DNA of 5,902 nt from HKST-UBA85 sp035654775 (lineage in GTDB: Bacteria > Bacteroidota > Bacteroidia > Flavobacteriales > Flavobacteriaceae), in contig DASRWB010000025.1 of the NCBI GenBank assembly GCA_035654775.1, forward strand, positions 1-5,902, written 5' to 3'. This document shows, piece after piece, positions 1 to 5,653 of this stretch (positions are counted from its first letter, which is position 1; each line of letters opens with the position of its first letter). A program made the position numbers and the translations under genes. The notes under the pieces are model-generated. The model did not search any database and was not told the DNA's origin. It saw nothing but the letters and a program-made list of their open reading frames with translations.

Positions 1-1
1 C

Positions 2-547
2 AGGTACTTTATGCAGAAACAGCGGCGCTTTACCACAACAAGATGGTTTGCGTTTTTAGGCTCTGGCACGCTTCCGGTTAAAAACATAACCCCGAAAGTT
101 TTAGCGATGTCTTTACTCATCTTCGGTCTTACTTTGTTCACCAATCAGTATTTTCATGGAGGCGTGTTTGGTACCCTTCACAACAAATCTGTGCGGCCCA
201 GGGTCGATATTTCCAATATACGGTACGATGGTTCCCGGCTTTTCTTTCAAATCTTCAGGGTAGAAGGGGCAGATGTGTACGGCTCGTTCCTTATAGATAT
301 ACAGGTTTTGGATGAAAAGGGAAAGGTTGTCAGGTCTCTCGGACAAAAAGAACTGGCATCTTTTTCAAATGATAAGATTAGGAACTATTATGTGGCAAAA
401 ATAAAACCCGGCCCTTACAGCCTGATTGTACCGCTTGGGGCAAAGGCAGACATTTCCATAGATTTGGAAGATTTGGTACCCAAAGAAAATTATTCCCTGA
501 AACTGGTTGACATTAGTGGAATAGAATGGACGGCCAAAATAAAATAA
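2..547 (+). CDS. C-terminal part of a DoxD/DoxA-type membrane protein (5' end outside the window)
   Basis: Partial gene: the frame is open to the left edge (Arg-Tyr-Phe precedes the first ATG at 11), so that ATG need not be the start. Counting from it, residues 1-28 are basic and aromatic, residues about 29-44 form one hydrophobic membrane helix, then comes TNQYFHGGVFGTLHN (44-58), and the rest is a beta-rich soluble domain with DVYGSFLI (88-95), GPYSLIVPLGAKA (134-146) and LVDISGIEW (165-173). I recognise this as the DoxA domain of thiosulfate:quinone oxidoreductase. In Bacteroidota, DoxA is often fused behind a DoxD (DoxX-like) four-helix membrane domain, and the open 5' frame fits such a fusion. 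In archaea the DoxDA complex oxidises thiosulfate to tetrathionate and passes electrons to quinone; the bacterial role is less certain. A strong terminator lies 15 bp after the stop. Family call from memory of motifs; substrate not shown. Confidence 0.68.
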   Translation, partial: RYFMQKQRRFTTTRWFAFLGSGTLPVKNITPKVLAMSLLIFGLTLFTNQYFHGGVFGTLHNKSVRPRVDISNIRYDGSRLFFQIFRVEGADVYGSFLIDIQVLDEKGKVVRSLGQKELASFSNDKIRNYYVAKIKPGPYSLIVPLGAKADISIDLEDLVPKENYSLKLVDISGIEWTAKIK

Positions 548-561
548 AGGACCGGTTCCTC

Positions 562-592
562 AAAAAGCTGTCGCGCAATGTGGCGGCTTTTT
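562..592 (+). terminator. Rho-independent terminator of the DoxA-domain gene
   Basis: A 13-bp stem pairs 562-574 with 580-592 around the 5-nt loop GCAAT. The outer part is a perfect AAAAAGC/GCTTTTT pairing and the inner part has three G-T wobbles. A T-rich run (TTACTTTTTA) follows, including the end of the 3' arm. It begins 15 bp after the stop codon at 545-547. The A-rich 5' arm and T-rich 3' arm mean it could also work on the minus strand and stop read-through from the RidA remnant. Confidence 0.8.
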
Positions 593-675
593 ACTTTTTA
601 AGTGTTTTTAAAACTAACGCCCAAAATTTTAAACGTATACCAAGAATAAAGTTTTGGCATCGCTATTCTTACTTC

Positions 676-840
676 TCATTTCATCGCAGCCACACAATCT
701 ATCTCAATCAGCACATTTTGTGGCAAAGCAGCTACCTGAATGGTGGTTCTTGCAGGTTTATTTTCCGGTAATACAACGATTTCTTTATCTGTCTTAGAAA
801 AATTTCCAAGCATCCAAAAACTTTCAACCAAAGTTTGTTT
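676..840 (-). pseudogene. RidA/YjgF-family gene remnant, C-terminal part only
   Basis: On the minus strand, the frame ending at the TGA at 678-676 reads PENKPARTTIQVAALP then QNVLIEIDCVAAMK before the stop. This is the conserved C-terminal signature of the Rid (YjgF/YER057c/UK114) family, including the PAR-[ST]-x-[VI]-x-VAxLP segment, whose arginine binds the substrate carboxylate, and the final VEIdxVA strand. Just upstream, LGNFSKTDKE resembles the family's segment before the last domain strand, with one or more residues apparently missing before PENKPART. The frame then hits a stop (TGA at 843-841). A normal RidA has about 125-130 residues; only about 50 remain, and the N-terminal half is not evident. 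In another minus-strand frame, NNDVQFKTT (872-849) faintly recalls the usual VVKTT segment, so a frameshift plus deletion is possible. Rid proteins hydrolyse reactive enamine/imine intermediates. Remnant identity is well supported; exact limits are not. Confidence 0.72.
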
Positions 841-989
841 TCAGATTTGGTCGTTTTGAATTGGACGTCATTATTCATAGACTGAATATTAAATTGTTGA
901 ATATGGGGAAGTTTCGTGTTAGACATTCCCTCATTGTAAATTTAAACAAAAAATGACTGTTACTAACTTTATACCAGGATATTTAGACA

Positions 990-1082
990 CGTCACTTCGA
1001 GTAGCGTAACGAAGTGAAACGTATCGAGAAGTCTTTGAATTATAGGTTCTCGACTCCCGATAGCTATCGGGACGAACTGACG
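990..1082. repeat. REP-like palindromic intergenic element
   Basis: A 93-bp block of nested inverted repeats. Its ends are imperfect inverted copies: CGTCACTTCG (990-999) and CGAACTGACG (1073-1082). Inside are TCACTTCG/CGAAGTGA (992-999 with 1010-1017), TCGAGAA/TTCTCGA (1024-1030 with 1047-1053), and a perfect 18-bp palindrome TCCCGATAGCTATCGGGA (1055-1072). The CGTCA..TTCGAG and TTCTCGA themes with CCCGATAGCTATCGGG are, as I recall, typical of short dispersed intergenic repeats in Flavobacteriia chromosomes. Only one copy lies in the window, so dispersal is inferred, not seen. Such elements may be moved by RAYT-type transposases acting elsewhere in the genome, or may act as transcript-end structures. 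Confidence 0.65.
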
Positions 1083-1157
1083 AAAATCTTAATTATATTC
1101 TGGTTTGTATAAAGTGCGTGATAATCATTTAACAAAATAATAAAAACATCGATTTAT

Positions 1158-1200
1158 ATTGCTTTTCTGAGAGGAGAGGTTGACCTCAAAAAGAAGCAAT
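1158..1200 (-). terminator. Imperfect hairpin beyond the LysR gene, possible terminator
   Basis: ATTGCTT (1158-1164) pairs with AAGCAAT (1194-1200), and inside it GAGGT (1176-1180) pairs with ACCTC (1183-1187). Read on the minus strand, it starts at the last base of the LysR stop codon and ends in AT-rich DNA without a clean T run. It is the only structure near the 3' end of the regulator gene, so it is a weak terminator candidate. Confidence 0.3.
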
Positions 1201-2096
1201 CAGTTCATAACATTTCTGAACAGGTCCTTAATATGGTCTATTTCCTGACTATGGGTAGTTTTTTTACGAGTCCCGAAATAAAGCGTGTTCTTTAACTTCT
1301 TGTCTCCTTCCCATATCAGTTGTATTTCGCCGTTTTTTATTTCATCATGACATAAAAAGTCAGGGATTACGGCCAAACCGGTTCCTCCACTCAGACAGCG
1401 CACAATGGAATTAAGGTTAGGAACAATATAGTTTGGTCTGAAGTCCGGTTTTTTGCCCAAGTTCAACTTCCAAAATTGAAAAAGATGCTCCATATCACCT
1501 GTAGTTCCGTACCACTTATGCTGTTTTAGCCATAGTTCGATCTGGTTTCTGTTTTTTGTTTTGTGTACCTTTTTAAATGCTTTCAGGTCGATGTCTTTTC
1601 CTCCAACCAGTACGATATTCTCAGAAGAAAAGGGTTCGTGTTCGATATTGGGAGACGTTCCTTTTTTGGGCGTGATGATCAGGTCCAAAATACCCTTGTC
1701 TAATTGATCCAGCATCTCCGGATACTCGCCAAAACTGATAATTAAATTAAAAGGTAGTGTGGCTACATATTGTTCCAATGTAATCTGAAAGGTTTCAAAA
1801 CACATTCCAACACTGATGGTGGGCGTATGCTTTTCGGTAGATTGCTGAAAATTCTTTTCAATCTCTTCGAGTTTTGTTAGTGGTTCAGCTAATGCATTAA
1901 AAAGTACCTTTCCACGCTCAGTCGGAATCATTTTGCGACCGGTGCGGTCAAATAACTTATAACCCACATACGCCTCCAAAGAGCTTAAATGGAGACTAAC
2001 CCCGGGCTGAGATATGAATAAAGCTTCAGCTGCACCTGTTAATGTTCCTGTTTTGTAAATCGCCTTAAAAGTGCGATACCATTCTAAGTTTACCAT
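1200..2096 (-). CDS. LysR-family transcriptional regulator
   Basis: A 298-residue DNA-binding regulator of usual LTTR length. Residues 2-60 are the winged helix-turn-helix: NLEWYRTFKAIYKTGTLTGAA, then SQPGVSLHLSSLEAYVG (29-45) and LFDRTGRKMIPTERG (48-62), the standard LysR signature. Residues about 93-295 form the periplasmic-binding-protein-like effector domain, including GDMEHLFQFW (200-209) and GGTGLAVIPDFL (237-248). I start it at the ATG at 2096-2094, giving MVNLEWYRTF, which matches the family N-terminus. A TTG seven codons upstream (2117) overlaps a likely promoter -7 box and is unlikely to be used. It is divergent from the quinone-reductase operon across 227 bp, the classic arrangement in which a LysR protein controls its neighbour and itself. 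Cys99 and Cys234 lie in the effector domain near its two halves. The ligand is unknown; quinones or electrophiles are an inference from the target genes. Confidence 0.9.
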   Translation of the reverse strand: MVNLEWYRTFKAIYKTGTLTGAAEALFISQPGVSLHLSSLEAYVGYKLFDRTGRKMIPTERGKVLFNALAEPLTKLEEIEKNFQQSTEKHTPTISVGMCFETFQITLEQYVATLPFNLIISFGEYPEMLDQLDKGILDLIITPKKGTSPNIEHEPFSSENIVLVGGKDIDLKAFKKVHKTKNRNQIELWLKQHKWYGTTGDMEHLFQFWKLNLGKKPDFRPNYIVPNLNSIVRCLSGGTGLAVIPDFLCHDEIKNGEIQLIWEGDKKLKNTLYFGTRKKTTHSQEIDHIKDLFRNVMN

Positions 2097-2114
2097 ACTA
2101 TCAAAATTACAATA

Positions 2115-2122
2115 CAAATATA
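2115..2122 (-). promoter_or_regulatory. Candidate -7 box for the LysR gene
   Basis: On the minus strand, TATATTTG fits the Bacteroidota -7 consensus TAnnTTTG and lies 18 bp before the ATG at 2096, so the leader would be only about 10-15 nt. No good TTTG -33 box is found at the expected distance, as is common for regulators that depend on an activator or are weakly expressed. It overlaps the rejected TTG start. Confidence 0.35.
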
Positions 2123-2198
2123 TGAATAGAATTATTTTAATGATAGGTTGTTCCGGTTTAATTTGGTCTAAAATAAATATTAATTATATACATAGCCG

Positions 2199-2222
2199 AA
2201 AATAGGTATGAAAGTCTATTTT
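2199..2222. promoter_or_regulatory. Inverted repeat, candidate LysR binding site
   Basis: AAAATAG (2199-2205) and CTATTTT (2216-2222) form a perfect 7-bp inverted repeat with a 10-bp spacer, near the middle of the divergent intergenic region. Its centre is about 80 bp before the mdaB -7 box. It does not follow the T-N11-A core strictly, so its assignment to the LysR regulator rests on position and symmetry only. Confidence 0.35.
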
Positions 2223-2243
2223 TGATTAATTATTATAAATGTA

Positions 2244-2255
2244 ATAGTTTACTAT
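2244..2255. promoter_or_regulatory. 12-bp palindrome ATAGTTTACTAT, candidate operator
   Basis: ATAGT and ACTAT flank a TT centre. The centre lies about 20 bp before the -33 element of the operon promoter, where LysR-type activators often contact DNA next to RNA polymerase. Two overlapping T-N11-A matches occur here (2242-2254 and 2245-2257), but in AT-rich DNA that is weak support. Confidence 0.35.
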
Positions 2256-2268
2256 AATTTAAGTTGTT

Positions 2269-2298
2269 TTTGTAATAGAAATTACTGCTGTACTTTTG
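2269..2298 (+). promoter_or_regulatory. Bacteroidota promoter of the mdaB-ygiN-AKR operon
   Basis: TTTG at 2269-2272 and TACTTTTG at 2291-2298 match the Bacteroidota housekeeping consensus (TTTG, then TAnnTTTG) with an 18-bp spacer. Transcription would start a few bases after 2298, giving a leader of about 15-20 nt before the ATG at 2324. The leader is AT-rich and lacks a Shine-Dalgarno sequence, as usual in this phylum. A small inverted repeat, GTAAT-N4-ATTAC (2272-2285), sits between the two boxes, where a bound protein would block or remodel the promoter. Confidence 0.72.
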
Positions 2299-2323
2299 TG
2301 TCAGAATTTAAAAAAGATTAAAT

Positions 2324-2929
2324 ATGAAACATGTACTAATCATAAATGCAGGGCAGAAATTTGCTCATTCCGGTGGAAGATATAATCAAACAATTACCGA
2401 AAACACCCTTTCCTTTTTTGAAAAATTTGAGAATGTTGAAGTGAAATTGACCAATATCGGAGACGGATACAATAATGAAGAAGAGGTAGAGAAATTTGTT
2501 TGGGCAGATTACATCATCTATCATACCCCCATGTGGTGGTTTCAGATTCCCAACGGGTTTAAAAAATACATTGACGAAGTATTTACAGCCGGGCACAGGA
2601 AAGGAATCTATTACAGCGATGGGCGTACTTCGGAAAACCCTCAAGTCAACTATGGTACGGGCGGTATGTTACAGGGAAGGAAATATATGGTAACAAGCAG
2701 TTGGAATGCTCCAAAGACTGCATTTACGCTGCCCGGTGAGTTTTTTAACGAAACGAGTGTGGATAATGGTCCTTTATTTGGCTTTCACCAGATGAACGCC
2801 TTTGTTTCACTTGAAAAAATGGAGAGCTTTCACTTCCATGATGTCGAAAAAAACGCGGATGTTACAAGAGATATGACCGAATACACCAAACATCTTGAAA
2901 AGGTTTTTGGTCCGCAATTAAAAAAATAA
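2324..2929 (+). CDS. mdaB: NAD(P)H:quinone oxidoreductase, MdaB-like flavodoxin-fold protein
   Basis: A 201-residue soluble flavoprotein (E. coli MdaB is 193). It follows MdaB along its length: an N-terminal strand with HVLIINAGQKFAHSGG (3-18), WADYIIYHTPMWWFQIP (60-76) with the twin Trp of the FMN-site loop, KKYIDEVFTAGH (80-91), YSDGRT (97-102), YGTGGMLQGRKYM (110-122), SSWNAP (125-130), LFGFHQMNAF (151-160) and a C-terminal YTKHLEKVFG (187-196). Enzymes of this family use NAD(P)H and FAD/FMN to reduce quinones by two electrons, avoiding semiquinone radicals and keeping the quinol pool reduced under stress. It is the first gene of the operon, behind a good promoter and divergent from a LysR gene. 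The start is fixed by the family N-terminus. Family is firm; natural substrate is inferred. Confidence 0.9.
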   Translation: MKHVLIINAGQKFAHSGGRYNQTITENTLSFFEKFENVEVKLTNIGDGYNNEEEVEKFVWADYIIYHTPMWWFQIPNGFKKYIDEVFTAGHRKGIYYSDGRTSENPQVNYGTGGMLQGRKYMVTSSWNAPKTAFTLPGEFFNETSVDNGPLFGFHQMNAFVSLEKMESFHFHDVEKNADVTRDMTEYTKHLEKVFGPQLKK

Positions 2930-2933
2930 AAAG

Positions 2934-3221
2934 ATGAAAATCTATTTAACGGCTATTATTAAGGCTAAAGAAAAATACCGTGATGAAGTTGCCGCCATAT
3001 TACAAAACATGGTGCAACAAACCCGAAAAGAAGAAGCCTGTGAACTGTATAACCTGCATCAAGGCCAGGAAGATCAAAATCTGTTCACGTTCTACGAAAT
3101 ATGGAAAAGCAAGGAAGGTTTGGCGGCACACAATGAGCAACCCTACATCAAAGCATTTGGAAAACTAGCTACGGAAAAGCTACAGGAAAAACCGACAATT
3201 ATTTTAACAACATTAATATAA
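2934..3221 (+). CDS. YgiN-like quinol monooxygenase (antibiotic biosynthesis monooxygenase fold)
   Basis: A 95-residue protein of the ABM family, small dimeric ferredoxin-like alpha+beta barrels that oxidise aromatic or quinol substrates without a metal or flavin. Visible are an opening strand YLTAIIKAKEKY (4-15), a helix to about residue 32, RKEEACELYNLHQ (31-43), the core strand FTFYEIWKSKEGLAAHNEQP (51-70), KAFGKLA (73-79) and a last strand TIILTTL. The KEE[AG]C, ExWxSxxxLxAH and P-x-[IM]-KA elements match E. coli YgiN. It starts 4 bp after the mdaB stop, so the two are surely cotranscribed. In E. coli, ygiN also neighbours mdaB and is proposed to reoxidise the quinol made by MdaB (quinone redox cycle). 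The adjacency seen here supports the same pairing. Exact substrate unknown. Confidence 0.85.
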   Translation: MKIYLTAIIKAKEKYRDEVAAILQNMVQQTRKEEACELYNLHQGQEDQNLFTFYEIWKSKEGLAAHNEQPYIKAFGKLATEKLQEKPTIILTTLI

Positions 3222-3233
3222 AATCTAAATAAA

Positions 3234-4217
3234 ATGGAATATAGAACATTAGGCAATACAGATATTAGATTCTCTGCTATTACGCACGGTGCTTTCGCAA
3301 TCGGAGGTAATATGTGGGGAGGGAATGAGGAAAAAGACTCTATTGATTCTATTCATGCGTCATTGGATCATGGCGTTACTAGTATTGATACAGCTCCCTT
3401 TTACGGCTTTGGATTAAGCGAAGAAATGATCGGTGAAGCCATTAAAGGAAAAGACAGAAGCAATATCCAATTGTTAACCAAGTTCGGATTGGTCTGGGAT
3501 GGAAGCAATGCCGGTAAGGGTGAGTTTTTCTTCGACGCTGAAGAAGGAGGGAAGAAAATACCTGTTTACAAATATGCCGCTAAAGCAAGCATTATGAAAG
3601 AGGTTGAAAAAAGTCTGAAACGCTTGGGTACGGATTATATCGACCTATTGCAATTACACTGGCCGGACAATTCCACACCCATCAGTGAAACGATGGAAGC
3701 TCTGGAATTATTGATTCAGCAGGGTAAAATCCGTGCGGCAGGAGTAAGCAATTATAGCGTTGAGCAATTGAAGGAAGCTTCCGGAACCTTGAAATTAGCC
3801 AGCAACCAAGTTTCCTACAGTATGTTGAACCGTACGATTGAAAAGGATCTGGTACCTTATGCACTGGAAAATGACCTGGGCATCATCGTGTACAGTCCAA
3901 TGGAGCGTGGCTTGTTAACAGGTAAATACTTCAAGGAAAGCAAGCTAAAGAGTGATGATCACCGGAACGGTTATTTCTCTCAATTTGATTTGACAAAAGT
4001 AAAATCCTTTTTGCAGGCAATGGAGTCTATTGCTAAAAACAAAGGTACTACACTTTCACAACTGGTTTTACAATGGACAACACTTCAACCAGGTATCAGC
4101 GTTGTTTTGGCAGGAGCCAGAAATGCAGAGCAGGCAATCGCTAATGCCCGGGCACTTGATTTCAAGCTTACAAAAGATGAATTGAAAGTCATAGATAATG
4201 AACTTTTGAAATTATAA
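3234..4217 (+). CDS. Aldo/keto reductase
   Basis: A 327-residue NAD(P)H-dependent (beta/alpha)8-barrel oxidoreductase of normal family length. The catalytic tetrad is complete: Asp52 (IDTAPFYGFG), Tyr57, Lys83 (LLTKFG) and His142 (LQLHWPD). Other family marks are the N-terminal RTLGNTDIRFSAITHGAFAIGG (4-25), SLKRLGTDYIDL (127-138), GKIRAAGVSNYS (164-175), the cofactor-side SPMERGLLTGKY (221-232) and the C-terminal VVLAGARNAEQAIANA (290-305). It resembles the IolS/YajO/general-stress AKR groups that reduce aldehydes and ketones, including reactive carbonyls. It begins 12 bp after the ygiN-like stop and ends the operon, so it is probably coinduced with the quinone genes and may remove carbonyl or quinone-derived toxic compounds. 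Family is firm; substrate is inferred. Confidence 0.92.
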   Translation: MEYRTLGNTDIRFSAITHGAFAIGGNMWGGNEEKDSIDSIHASLDHGVTSIDTAPFYGFGLSEEMIGEAIKGKDRSNIQLLTKFGLVWDGSNAGKGEFFFDAEEGGKKIPVYKYAAKASIMKEVEKSLKRLGTDYIDLLQLHWPDNSTPISETMEALELLIQQGKIRAAGVSNYSVEQLKEASGTLKLASNQVSYSMLNRTIEKDLVPYALENDLGIIVYSPMERGLLTGKYFKESKLKSDDHRNGYFSQFDLTKVKSFLQAMESIAKNKGTTLSQLVLQWTTLQPGISVVLAGARNAEQAIANARALDFKLTKDELKVIDNELLKL

Positions 4218-4277
4218 AAAATGAAAGCAAGAATGTATTTTGTCCGGGTGTTTTAGTAGTATATTATTTTTTAGATT

Positions 4278-4292
4278 GTAAACCGTGTTTAC
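4278..4292. terminator. Small hairpin between convergent genes, weak terminator candidate
   Basis: GTAAAC (4278-4283) and GTTTAC (4287-4292) form a perfect 6-bp stem with a CGT loop in the 93-bp gap between the AKR gene (+) and the aminotransferase gene (-). No T run follows on either strand, though an AT-rich stretch (TATTATTTTTTAGATT) precedes it on the + strand. It may help end one or both convergent transcripts, but the form is not that of a normal intrinsic terminator. Confidence 0.25.
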
Positions 4293-4310
4293 TTAGGACT
4301 GCTTATCAAA

Positions 4311-5462
4311 CTATATGATTGTTTTTTGCTGAATAATTTCTCTCAAAGCTTTAAACAAACGATCCAAATCTTCTTGCGAATTAAATGCATTGACGGAATA
4401 ACGTATAAAAGTCTTATCCCCGTGTGGCATGACCGGAATTTCTATTCTGTATTTCTGGATTAAGATATCGTGTAATTCTTTTGGGTTTTGGGTTTTGATT
4501 TCGCAGCTGAACATTTGTGCAACGAAATCATCGTTTATAGGAGATAAAAGTTGTTTGTTAAGTATTTGACATAATGCCAAAGAATTATCCTGTACCAGTT
4601 TTCGGCAATTTTTACTTACCTCTTTCCAATTGTTTTCTTGCATGAATTCAATTGTTGCAGGAACCGAACAAAAGGCCGAAAGGTCTCTTGTTCCCTGTGT
4701 TTCATGATAGTCCAGAAATTGTGAATGACTTGGGAAATCAGACTCATAACCCCAACTAATAACAACGGGGTCAAGAAAATACTGCCATTCTTTACGAACA
4801 TATAGAAATGAACTACCTTTAGGAGCCATCATCCATTTATGACAGGCGCCTACATACATATCACAATCCATCTTTTGTAAATCAACCTCTACCTGTGCCG
4901 GACCATGTGCGCCATCTACAAAGGTCATGATACCCATTTCACGGGCAGCTTTGCAAATTTCTTCTACAGGAAGGCGCAGAGCGGTAGAACTGGTAATATG
5001 GCTGATAAAAATTAATTTCGTTTTTGGAGTGATTCCTTTTAAAAACGCGTATACAAATTCTTCTTTTGACTGAATAGGGAAATGTGTTTTTTGTCGTATA
5101 TATTTTGCTCCGCGTTTTTTGCAATAATAATTCCAGGTACGGTCACAGGCACCGTATTCTATATCGGTGGTTAAAATTTCGTCTCCGGGTTTTAGGTTTA
5201 AACTTCTGGCAACGATGTTTACTCCGTAAGAGGGGTTAGTAATACAAACCACATCATCTTCATGACAATTAAGAAACCCACCTAAGGCAATTCGCGCATT
5301 TTTCAGGTATAATGGTGCTTTTTCAACAATAAACTCTACCGGTTGGGATTCCAGCTCACGTTGAAAATCTTGATAGGTTTCAAAAACGGGTTTAGGGCAG
5401 GCTCCAAATGAACCGAAATTGAGAAACGAAATATCTTTTCGCAACAAAAACAGATCTTTCAT
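4311..5462 (-). CDS. PLP-dependent class V aminotransferase, isopenicillin-N-epimerase-like
   Basis: A 383-residue soluble fold-type I PLP enzyme, normal family length. After an N-terminal FLNFGSFGACPKPV (13-26) come NPSYGVNIVARSL (76-88), SHITSSTALRLPV (154-166), FVDGAHGPAQVEVDL (181-195) with Asp183 for the PLP ring nitrogen, and GACHKWMMAPKGSSFLY (205-221) with Lys209 as the Schiff-base lysine. ETQGTRDLSAF (254-264) and IRYSVNAFN (353-361), with Arg354 as likely substrate-carboxylate anchor, follow. The DGAH-x-P-x-QV and CHKW-x-x-APKG motifs are those of the CefD (isopenicillin N epimerase) group within the class V / cysteine-desulfurase-like superfamily. No beta-lactam biosynthesis genes are nearby, so that name marks similarity only; the reaction may be amino-acid desulfuration, beta-elimination or epimerisation. 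Start ATG at 5462-5460; no Shine-Dalgarno. It stands alone, 191 bp after the peptidase gene. Confidence 0.88.
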   Translation of the reverse strand: MKDLFLLRKDISFLNFGSFGACPKPVFETYQDFQRELESQPVEFIVEKAPLYLKNARIALGGFLNCHEDDVVCITNPSYGVNIVARSLNLKPGDEILTTDIEYGACDRTWNYYCKKRGAKYIRQKTHFPIQSKEEFVYAFLKGITPKTKLIFISHITSSTALRLPVEEICKAAREMGIMTFVDGAHGPAQVEVDLQKMDCDMYVGACHKWMMAPKGSSFLYVRKEWQYFLDPVVISWGYESDFPSHSQFLDYHETQGTRDLSAFCSVPATIEFMQENNWKEVSKNCRKLVQDNSLALCQILNKQLLSPINDDFVAQMFSCEIKTQNPKELHDILIQKYRIEIPVMPHGDKTFIRYSVNAFNSQEDLDRLFKALREIIQQKTII

Positions 5463-5494
5463 CTTGTGTAAAAAATAGTATGTGATTTGAATTA

Positions 5495-5502
5495 CGAATG
5501 TA
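5495..5502 (-). promoter_or_regulatory. Possible -7 box for the aminotransferase gene
   Basis: On the minus strand, TACATTCG matches the TAnnTTTG consensus at all but one position and lies 32 bp before the ATG. No convincing TTTG box is found about 18-20 bp upstream. This is a weak candidate, offered because the 191-bp gap suggests the gene has its own promoter. Confidence 0.25.
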
Positions 5503-5589
5503 AAAAAAGTATTTCATTTTTAAGGCAGTACTATCGTAAAATGGTTTTTTCTCTGACTTTCAGCACTAACTGCTTTCTATAGAGCAAAT

Positions 5590-5639
5590 AACCGAAATGA
5601 AACTTAGACCTAAGTTAATAAATACATCTGTTATCGGTT
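5590..5639. repeat. Nested inverted repeats downstream of the S41 peptidase gene
   Basis: An inner near-perfect palindrome, AACTTAG-AC-CTAAGTT (5601-5616), lies between outer arms AACCGA (5590-5595) and TCGGTT (5634-5639). It starts 15 bp past the peptidase stop on the minus strand and could end or stabilise that transcript, though no T run follows. The rest of the 5463-5653 gap shows nothing recognisable. Confidence 0.4.
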
Positions 5640-5653
5640 GTAGTGTTTGCGGT

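Larger units (their letters stand above)
548..1199. other. Gene-poor 650-bp interval with gene debris and repeats
   Basis: No intact gene is supported between the DoxA-domain gene and the LysR gene. The interval contains a terminator (562-592), a RidA gene remnant on the minus strand (676-840), a REP-like palindromic element (990-1082) and an imperfect hairpin beyond the LysR stop (1158-1200). I see nothing recognisable in about 593-675, 873-989 and 1083-1157, which are AT-rich with frequent stops. The mix of a decayed gene and a repeat suggests a site of past rearrangement or deletion. Confidence 0.6.

Noticed and set aside
642..670. AAGAATA/TATTCTT inverted repeat with a 15-nt loop, downstream of the RidA remnant
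   Set aside because: A 7-bp AT-rich stem with a large loop and no T run is within chance in this composition; not enough for a terminator call.
526..771. Open frame of 81 codons on the + strand
   Set aside because: It overlaps the end of the DoxA-domain gene, runs through the terminator hairpin and lies antisense to the RidA remnant; its translation shows no family features.
732..926. Open frame of 64 codons on the minus strand
   Set aside because: It runs in a different frame from the recognisable RidA C-terminus over the same bases. It has no protein-like pattern of its own, apart from a short VKTT-like stretch possibly left from the decayed gene.
2097..2117. TTG start extending the LysR protein by seven residues
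   Set aside because: The ATG at 2096 gives the standard MVNLEWYRTF start, and the TTG forms part of the TATATTTG box.
3682..3864. Antisense open frame inside the aldo/keto reductase gene
   Set aside because: Shadow of a gene with a complete catalytic tetrad; no start context or family features of its own.
4221..4256. Eleven-codon frame starting ATGAAAGCA right after the aldo/keto reductase
   Set aside because: Too short, with no recognisable content or conserved feature; frames like this are expected by chance.
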